From contig JALUNR010000065.1 in the NCBI GenBank assembly GCA_027055005.1, forward strand, positions 1 through 12,525: 12,525 bases of DNA, given 5' to 3'. Each line of letters starts with the position of its first letter. Within the stretch, counting starts at the first letter, position 1. Positions 8,022 to 12,525 of this stretch are shown here, one piece after another. The notes under the pieces are model-generated. The model saw only the letters and a list, made by a program, of their open reading frames with translations, ran no database searches and was not told the DNA's origin. The DNA comes from Campylobacterales bacterium. GTDB lineage: Bacteria; Campylobacterota; Campylobacteria; Campylobacterales; QNZT01. A program made the position numbers and the translations under genes.

Positions 8022-8078
8022 AAACAAACTATAATAAAATTTATCTTAAAATAATTAAAAATTACTAAGGAGTAAGAA
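8022..8078. promoter_or_regulatory. Divergent promoter region with overlapping -10 boxes
   Basis: These 57 bases separate two genes that point away from each other. On the plus strand TATAAT at 8030-8035 is a consensus -10 for the YfaZ gene, giving a leader of roughly 37 bases that contains the strong site TAAGGAG (8066-8072). On the minus strand the overlapping bases 8037-8032 read TATTAT, a -10 for the solute-binding gene whose start point would fall at or just before its start codon. Two polymerases could not occupy both at once. No clear -35 is visible for either, as is usual in this phylum. Confidence 0.45.
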
Positions 8079-8660
8079 ATGTTAAAGAAAATTTCCTTTA
8101 TTTCGTTACTTTTGGCTACAAGTTTGTTTAGTTTTGAGAGAGCATCAATGGGTGTTAATATAAATAATGATGATGTTGAGTTTGAAGGTAGGAGTTCAAT
8201 AGAGTATTTTACAGATATTCCTGAGTATAGGAATTTTTTTGTAGATATGAATTATATTAATGCAAATGAGAGCTTATTTGGACTTGGAATAAGTTCAGAG
8301 AATTCACCTATAAATTATCAAAATTTACTATTTAGCGTAGGACTTAGGGGTGTTTTTGCTAGTAAGGGTGGTGAGAATTTTACTGCAATACCTTTATCGT
8401 TTGGAGCTAAAACTAGACTTGGTTTTAATGGATTACCTGAAACATATTTGGGAATTAAAGCAAATTTTGCTCCTAGTGTTTTAAGTTTTCAAGATGCCGA
8501 TAAATATAAAGAGTATAGAGTAGAGTTAGATGCAAATGTTATACCAAATGTAAATGTTTATGTAGGGGCTAGAAGAATAGATACTGATTATAAAAGTGGA
8601 GCATACAGGCTAGATAATAAAGCTTATGCTGGTTTTAAGTTTGTATTAGATCCTAGATAA
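8079..8660 (+). CDS. YfaZ family outer membrane protein
   Basis: A 193-residue secreted protein of unknown precise role. Residues 1-19 (MLKKISFISLLLATSLFSF) are a signal peptide. The rest is made of alternating polar/hydrophobic strands rich in Gly, Asn and aromatic residues, as in small outer membrane beta-barrels. The stretch YLGIKANFAPSVLSFQD with the following VELDANVIPNVNVYVGARRI is what I recognise from the YfaZ group, and the length is close to E. coli YfaZ (about 180 residues). YfaZ proteins are described only as putative porins, so transport function is not established. The start is well supported by TAAGGAG six bases upstream. The chain ends in FKFVLDPR, so the final strand is not at the extreme C-terminus as in classic porins. 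It stands alone between divergent and convergent neighbours and is probably transcribed on its own. Confidence 0.8.
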   Translation: MLKKISFISLLLATSLFSFERASMGVNINNDDVEFEGRSSIEYFTDIPEYRNFFVDMNYINANESLFGLGISSENSPINYQNLLFSVGLRGVFASKGGENFTAIPLSFGAKTRLGFNGLPETYLGIKANFAPSVLSFQDADKYKEYRVELDANVIPNVNVYVGARRIDTDYKSGAYRLDNKAYAGFKFVLDPR

Positions 8661-8673
8661 ATTTTAAAAATTT
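8659..8673 (+). terminator. Weak AT-only inverted repeat after the YfaZ gene
   Basis: AAATTTT (8659-8665) and AAAATTT (8667-8673) form a 7-base perfect repeat with no G/C pair, beginning in the stop codon. It is the only structure between the two convergent stop codons on this side. It is too weak to call a terminator with confidence. Confidence 0.2.
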
Positions 8674-8675
8674 AA

Positions 8676-10973
8676 TTAATGGTTTAAGTTAAATTCAAAA
8701 TATTTTGACTTAAAACCATTATTACCTATCTTTGAAAATTGGATACTTGCTCCTTCAAGGTTTTTTGCTTCCTGATATAAGAGGCCAAGAGCATATCTAC
8801 TATTATATAGTGCCATATCTTCTAAATTTGCCAATTCGAGAAGTGCAATAGCATTTGCATGATGGTTAGCACCTATTGCAGATACTGAAGCTAGAAAAAG
8901 AGTATGTGGATCATTCACTTTTAGGTTATCGATGAGGTTATTATATATTTTATATGCTTTTTCGTATTCTTTTGTATATAAATATGTGTAAGCGAGTGAT
9001 TGTAAAAGTGCTATTTGATTTTGGTTTGTTTGAAGTTCATTTTCTAAAATATTTTTTGCAAATCTAGTTACACCAGCTATATTTAATATCCTTATATATA
9101 ATTCTCTGGGGAAAGTTTCGCCATAAATTAGAGGTGATATATCCATCGATTTTCTCATAAGGTATTGTTGAATATTTCTGGCATACTCTTTTATACCTTT
9201 ATTTTGAGATATTTCATCTACATATATTATATTTGTAATTAAATCATTAGGCATCATAGAGTGAAGTTTTTTTGTAAATATTTTATAGTTTATATTATTT
9301 CGTGAAAGATTTGACATTATAATATTTAGTGCTAATTCAAAAGAAGTATAATTTTTTTTCTCATTTATATTTATAGAAGAGTCATTTTTTAGTATTTTAT
9401 ATAGCTTTTGTATTGTATCTTTATTTTTGTTGTTAGAGTTTTTAACAAGTTTAGTTAGAGTTTCATCATCATAGTTTTTATTTATCAAAACTGCACTATA
9501 TGCTCCTAAGAAAGCTGATAGATAGTTTTGTTTATCAAGTAAGAAACTTTTTTCAAAATGTTTCTTTGCATTTTGAAAATCACTTATATTAGCATAAGTA
9601 AGAGCTAAATTATAGTGTAATATAGAGTGGTTTGGATATTTGTTTATTAGTGTTTTAAATAATTTATTAGCAGCATATATTTTATGTTGCTGAATTAACT
9701 TTAAACCATGAATAATATTTATGTTTATATCAGATATTTGAGAAGCTTGTTTAAGATATGAGTCTGCTGATTGGATATTGTCTATATATATCTCTTTTAC
9801 TCCTTTTTTTATGATAGAGTTACTTTGTTTAGGATTAAATAGTTTATATGGGGCAAAATAAAACACAAAGGAAAATCTATTATATTCTTCTAAAAATATT
9901 GACTTTTTAAACTCTTGCTGGGCAAGTATTGGGTTATATAAAGATCTTTTTATTATTACTTTTGTTGAAAAAAAATCTTTAGAAATATTTGGATATTTTA
10001 AATATAATTTTTTTAAAGTTGAACTACAATCTAAAAACATTCCTAATTTATTTTGTGCTAAAGAGAGTGCCATAAGTGATTTTTTTATATTTTTCTTTGC
10101 TTTTATAGAATTTAAAAATGAATTTTCAGCAAGGTCATATTTTGCAGTTTTTGCATATAATATACCTATTAGATAATAATAATCACTATCTTTTAGTTTT
10201 GTTAAGTGGTCTATTGCAAGTGAATATTTTCCTATTATGGCATAATCCTTTGCTAAGAGTAGATTTTTATCATAGTCAAAATAGTGTTTTTTGTATTTTC
10301 TTAGAAGCAAAAGGGATTCTATTGGTTTATTTTTGTATTGATAAATAAGTGCATAATAATAGTCAAAAAGAGAAGAGTTGTATTTGCACATGATAAAATC
10401 ATCTGCACTATTTAAGTATTTTTTAAAATTTTCGTTATCATTTAATTGTTTATAACAAATAGCAATATTGAAAGTACTTTCAAATTTTAAATCATCACTT
10501 TTAGAAGATTTTTGAAAATAATTTATAGCTTTTTCATAGTTTTTTTCTTTAAAACTTGATGCTCCAAGATTAAAAAAAGATAAATATTTATGGAATGATG
10601 AGATTTGTTTATAGATTTTTAAAGCTTCATCCTTTTTCCCACTATTGTATAGTTTATTAGCTTTTATTGTAAGTTTATCAATCTTTGTTTTAGGTTGAGT
10701 GATAATACTATGCTTTTTGATATTTTGAAGTATTTTAGTAGAATTTATTTCTGGTGATAACTCTTCATCAGTTGTTGGTTTTAGCACAATATAAAGTCCA
10801 GCAACTGAAATTATAAGAATCAAAAGAATTACAATGATAACTAAATATTTTGATGATGAATCTGTTTTTTTGTCTGATAACTTTATATTATCATTCTCAA
10901 AAAACTCCTCCTCTTCACTATCTTCATCATCATCTATTAGTATAATCTCATCTAAATCTTTATCTTCTGCCAT
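8676..10973 (-). CDS. pflB: PflB-like flagellar motor scaffold protein (single-pass TPR protein)
   Basis: A 765-residue protein with an N-terminal cytoplasmic tail of extreme acidity (16 of the first 30 residues are Asp/Glu), one membrane helix at 43-64 (YLVIIVILLILIISVAGLYI) and a long TPR solenoid in the periplasm. Clear TPR units lie at 101-190 (KANKLYNSGKKDEALKIYKQ and the following NLGASSFKEKNYEKAINYFQ), around 450-490 (HYNLALTYANISDFQNAKKH), and at about 656-765, where the sequence is most conserved-looking. Topology, size and position directly after serS match C. jejuni PflB, the inner-membrane-anchored partner of PflA needed for stator placement and motility. Start: the ATG lies 3 bases after the serS stop with only a poor ribosome site (TAAGAA), implying translational coupling. 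A generic TPR protein is the alternative, but the combined evidence favours PflB. Confidence 0.8.
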   Translation of the reverse strand: MAEDKDLDEIILIDDDEDSEEEEFFENDNIKLSDKKTDSSSKYLVIIVILLILIISVAGLYIVLKPTTDEELSPEINSTKILQNIKKHSIITQPKTKIDKLTIKANKLYNSGKKDEALKIYKQISSFHKYLSFFNLGASSFKEKNYEKAINYFQKSSKSDDLKFESTFNIAICYKQLNDNENFKKYLNSADDFIMCKYNSSLFDYYYALIYQYKNKPIESLLLLRKYKKHYFDYDKNLLLAKDYAIIGKYSLAIDHLTKLKDSDYYYLIGILYAKTAKYDLAENSFLNSIKAKKNIKKSLMALSLAQNKLGMFLDCSSTLKKLYLKYPNISKDFFSTKVIIKRSLYNPILAQQEFKKSIFLEEYNRFSFVFYFAPYKLFNPKQSNSIIKKGVKEIYIDNIQSADSYLKQASQISDININIIHGLKLIQQHKIYAANKLFKTLINKYPNHSILHYNLALTYANISDFQNAKKHFEKSFLLDKQNYLSAFLGAYSAVLINKNYDDETLTKLVKNSNNKNKDTIQKLYKILKNDSSININEKKNYTSFELALNIIMSNLSRNNINYKIFTKKLHSMMPNDLITNIIYVDEISQNKGIKEYARNIQQYLMRKSMDISPLIYGETFPRELYIRILNIAGVTRFAKNILENELQTNQNQIALLQSLAYTYLYTKEYEKAYKIYNNLIDNLKVNDPHTLFLASVSAIGANHHANAIALLELANLEDMALYNSRYALGLLYQEAKNLEGASIQFSKIGNNGFKSKYFEFNLNH
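8678..8720 (-). terminator. Hairpin over the 3' end of pflB, possible terminator of the trpS-serS-pflB unit
   Basis: Read on the minus strand, AATGGTTTTAAGT (8720-8708) can pair with ACTTAAACCATT (8689-8678), 12 pairs with one bulged T. The distal loop contains the 14-base palindrome TCAAAATATTTTGA (8695-8708), which could form a competing stem. The minus strand then reads AATTAAATTTTT, a weak T-rich tail. The structure covers the last codons and part of the stop of pflB. It is mostly A/T pairs, so it is a candidate only. Confidence 0.3.
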
Positions 10974-10976
10974 TTC

Positions 10977-12224
10977 TTATGCCATATATTTTTGCAAAAC
11001 TTCAGGTATATCAAAACTTCCATCTTCCTTTTGATAGTTTTCCATGATGGCGATAAGTGTTCTTCCCACTGCTAAAGATGAACCGTTTAGTGTATTTGTA
11101 AGTAAGTTTTTCTTACCATTTTTATATCGTATCATTGCGCGACGAGCTTGAAAATCTCTAGTGTTTGAAATAGAACTTATCTCTCTATATTTATTTTGAC
11201 CTGGTAGCCAAACTTCAAGATCAATAGTTTTAGCAGCACTAAATCCAAGATCTCCCCCACAAAGCTCAACTAATCTATGTGGGAGTCCAAGTGAAGTTAA
11301 AAGATCACTTGCACACGATACCATTTTGTTGAAAACTTCATCACTTTGCTCAGGTTTTGTGATACAAACAAGTTCAACTTTATCAAACTGATGTTGTCTT
11401 ATCATACCTCTAGTATCTCTTCCTGCACTTCCTGCTTCTTTTCTAAAACAAGCTGAATAAGCTGTGAGTTGGATAGGAAGTTCTTCTTCGTTTAAAATCT
11501 CATCTCTAAAAAGATTTGTTACAGGAACTTCTGCTGTTGGGATAAGATATAGTTCTTCATTTTCTATTTTAAACAAATCATCAGCAAATTTTGGAAGTTG
11601 TCCCGTTCCTTGAAGAGAGTCTTTGTTCACTATGTATGGAACAACTACTTCTTCAAAACCTCTTTGTTTGTTAAAATCAAGCATATAGTTTATCAAAGCT
11701 CTTTCTAGTCTTGCACCAACTCCTTTTAAAACAGAAAATCTACTTTTAGCTAACTTTACACCTCTTTTAAAGTCTATAATATTTTGTTCACTATCTAAAT
11801 CCCAATGCTCTTTTGGAGTAAAGTCAAACTGTGGAAGAACTCCAACTTTTTTTATTTCTATATTGTCTTCTTCATCTTCTCCTTTTGGTACTTCATCATC
11901 AGGGATATTAGGGATATTTAGTGCGATTTGTTTTAAATCTTCTTCTATCTCTCTTACTATTTCATTTGCATCTTGAATTTTCTTTTTATTTTCTTCTAAC
12001 TCTTTTTTTAACAAAGCTATATCTTTACCCTCTTTTTTATATGTAGGAAAGAGTTTACTTTTTTTGTTTTGTTCAGCTTGAAGTTCTTCAAGAATTGATT
12101 TTTTTGACTTTAAAAGTGAAAATTTGTCTTTTAAATTTGATAGTAGATTTTCATCCACCTTTTTTTTCTTTAGTTTGTTTGCTATATTGTCAAAATCTTT
12201 TTCTAAAAGTTTCAAATCTATCAT
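10977..12224 (-). CDS. serS: Serine--tRNA ligase
   Basis: Class II aminoacyl-tRNA synthetase that charges tRNA-Ser (and tRNA-Sec) with serine in the cytoplasm. It is 415 residues long, within the usual range. Residues 1-105 form the tRNA-binding antiparallel coiled coil, very rich in Lys/Glu. The catalytic core follows: the serine-binding TAE at 230-232, class II motif 2 at 260-280 (FRKEAGSAGRDTRGMIRQHQ), DLEVWLPGQNKYREISSISN at 335-354 with DFQARR after it, and motif 3 at 380-397 (NGSSLAVGRTLIAIMENY) with Arg388. All expected catalytic residues are present. The ATG at 12224 overlaps the end of trpS by 4 bases and has AGGA on the minus strand (12236-12233) 8 bases upstream. pflB follows after 3 bases, so trpS, serS and pflB form one transcription unit. 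Confidence 0.98.
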   Translation of the reverse strand: MIDLKLLEKDFDNIANKLKKKKVDENLLSNLKDKFSLLKSKKSILEELQAEQNKKSKLFPTYKKEGKDIALLKKELEENKKKIQDANEIVREIEEDLKQIALNIPNIPDDEVPKGEDEEDNIEIKKVGVLPQFDFTPKEHWDLDSEQNIIDFKRGVKLAKSRFSVLKGVGARLERALINYMLDFNKQRGFEEVVVPYIVNKDSLQGTGQLPKFADDLFKIENEELYLIPTAEVPVTNLFRDEILNEEELPIQLTAYSACFRKEAGSAGRDTRGMIRQHQFDKVELVCITKPEQSDEVFNKMVSCASDLLTSLGLPHRLVELCGGDLGFSAAKTIDLEVWLPGQNKYREISSISNTRDFQARRAMIRYKNGKKNLLTNTLNGSSLAVGRTLIAIMENYQKEDGSFDIPEVLQKYMA

Positions 12225-12525
12225 CTATATATTCCTACCTTTTCTCTTATGATTTTTATTTTTTCACTTGCTATCAAGTTTGCTTTTTTTGCACCATCAC
12301 TTAGTATATCATAAACTTCATCTAAGTGATTTTCATAATACTCTTTTTTTTCTATGGCATCTTTAAAATGCTCATTTATTAACTCTGATAAATACATTTT
12401 AAAGTGTCCATGACCTTCTCCACCTTTTTTATATCTTTCTTGGAGTTCTTTTTGTCCATCTTTATCTAAAAATAATTTACAGAGGTTATAGACATTGCAA
12501 TCTTTCCACTCTTTTGGCTCTTCTA
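12221..12525 (-). CDS. trpS: Tryptophan--tRNA ligase, C-terminal 100 residues (5' end outside window)
   Basis: Translating the minus strand inward from the right edge gives an open frame of 100 residues ending in REKVGIYR and a TGA at 12223-12221. The sequence EEPKEWKDCNVYNLCKLF, then ELQERYKKGGEGHGHFKMYL, then SDGAKKANLIASEKIKIIRE is the typical C-terminal helical part of bacterial TrpRS, a class I synthetase. The Rossmann-fold catalytic half with its HIGH and KMSKS motifs is outside the window. Its stop overlaps the serS start (ATGA), so the two are co-transcribed. The same trpS-serS-pflB order is what I recall from C. jejuni. Confidence 0.93.
   Translation of the reverse strand, partial: EEPKEWKDCNVYNLCKLFLDKDGQKELQERYKKGGEGHGHFKMYLSELINEHFKDAIEKKEYYENHLDEVYDILSDGAKKANLIASEKIKIIREKVGIYR

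Noticed and set aside
10118..10348. Plus-strand open frame of 76 codons inside pflB
   Set aside because: Antisense to a TPR-coding stretch, with no ribosome site or domain.
10905..10934. Tandem trinucleotide-like repeat (TCATCATC and related)
   Set aside because: It is explained by consecutive Asp/Glu codons of PflB and is not a regular enough repeat to suggest phase variation.
10834..11034. Plus-strand open frame of 66 codons, Ser-rich
   Set aside because: The serine run is only the complement of the Asp/Glu codons of the PflB acidic tail.
12095..12304. Plus-strand open frame of 69 codons over the serS/trpS junction
   Set aside because: It overlaps two real synthetase genes on the other strand and resembles nothing.
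1..12525. CRISPR array, insertion sequence, tRNA or rRNA genes
   Set aside because: No regularly spaced repeats, transposase motifs, terminal repeats or RNA gene signatures were seen on either strand; nearly all bases are in protein-coding genes.

Overview
The window is strongly AT-rich and comes from the Campylobacterota (Epsilonproteobacteria), most likely a flagellated relative of Sulfurimonas, Arcobacter or Campylobacter; the genus cannot be fixed from this sequence alone. The evidence is the protein content plus two neighbourhoods I recall from Campylobacter jejuni and Helicobacter pylori: nuoN next to the flagellar gene pflA, and trpS-serS next to the flagellar gene pflB. Here the two neighbourhoods are joined in one 12.5 kb stretch.

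Layout. Positions 1-2926 (+) hold the end of the complex I operon: nuoM (5' end outside the window) and nuoN, overlapping by 4 bases. A perfect hairpin covers the nuoN stop codon. After a 95-base gap with a good candidate sigma-28 (FliA) promoter comes a soluble chemoreceptor with a complete CZB zinc-binding domain (3022-4215, +), then a secreted beta-domain plus TPR protein that I call PflA (4249-6525, +). Two bases separate it from a convergent family 5 solute-binding protein (6528-8021, -). This gene shares a short divergent promoter region with a YfaZ-type outer membrane protein (8079-8660, +). Facing that, on the minus strand, runs a tightly packed trpS-serS-pflB unit (12525 to 8676): trpS is cut by the right edge, trpS and serS overlap by 4 bases, and serS and pflB are 3 bases apart. 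PflB has an acidic cytoplasmic tail, one membrane helix and a long periplasmic TPR solenoid.

How the genes fit together. NuoM and NuoN are proton-pumping subunits that help build the proton motive force. PflA and PflB are periplasmic scaffold parts of the enlarged Campylobacterota flagellar motor, which uses that force through its stators. The CZB receptor would feed signals into the CheA/CheW pathway controlling the same motor. The window thus links energy conservation, motor scaffold and chemotaxis input, with housekeeping synthetases and two envelope proteins between. I see no CRISPR array, mobile element, tRNA or rRNA, and no gene-free stretch longer than about 100 bases.
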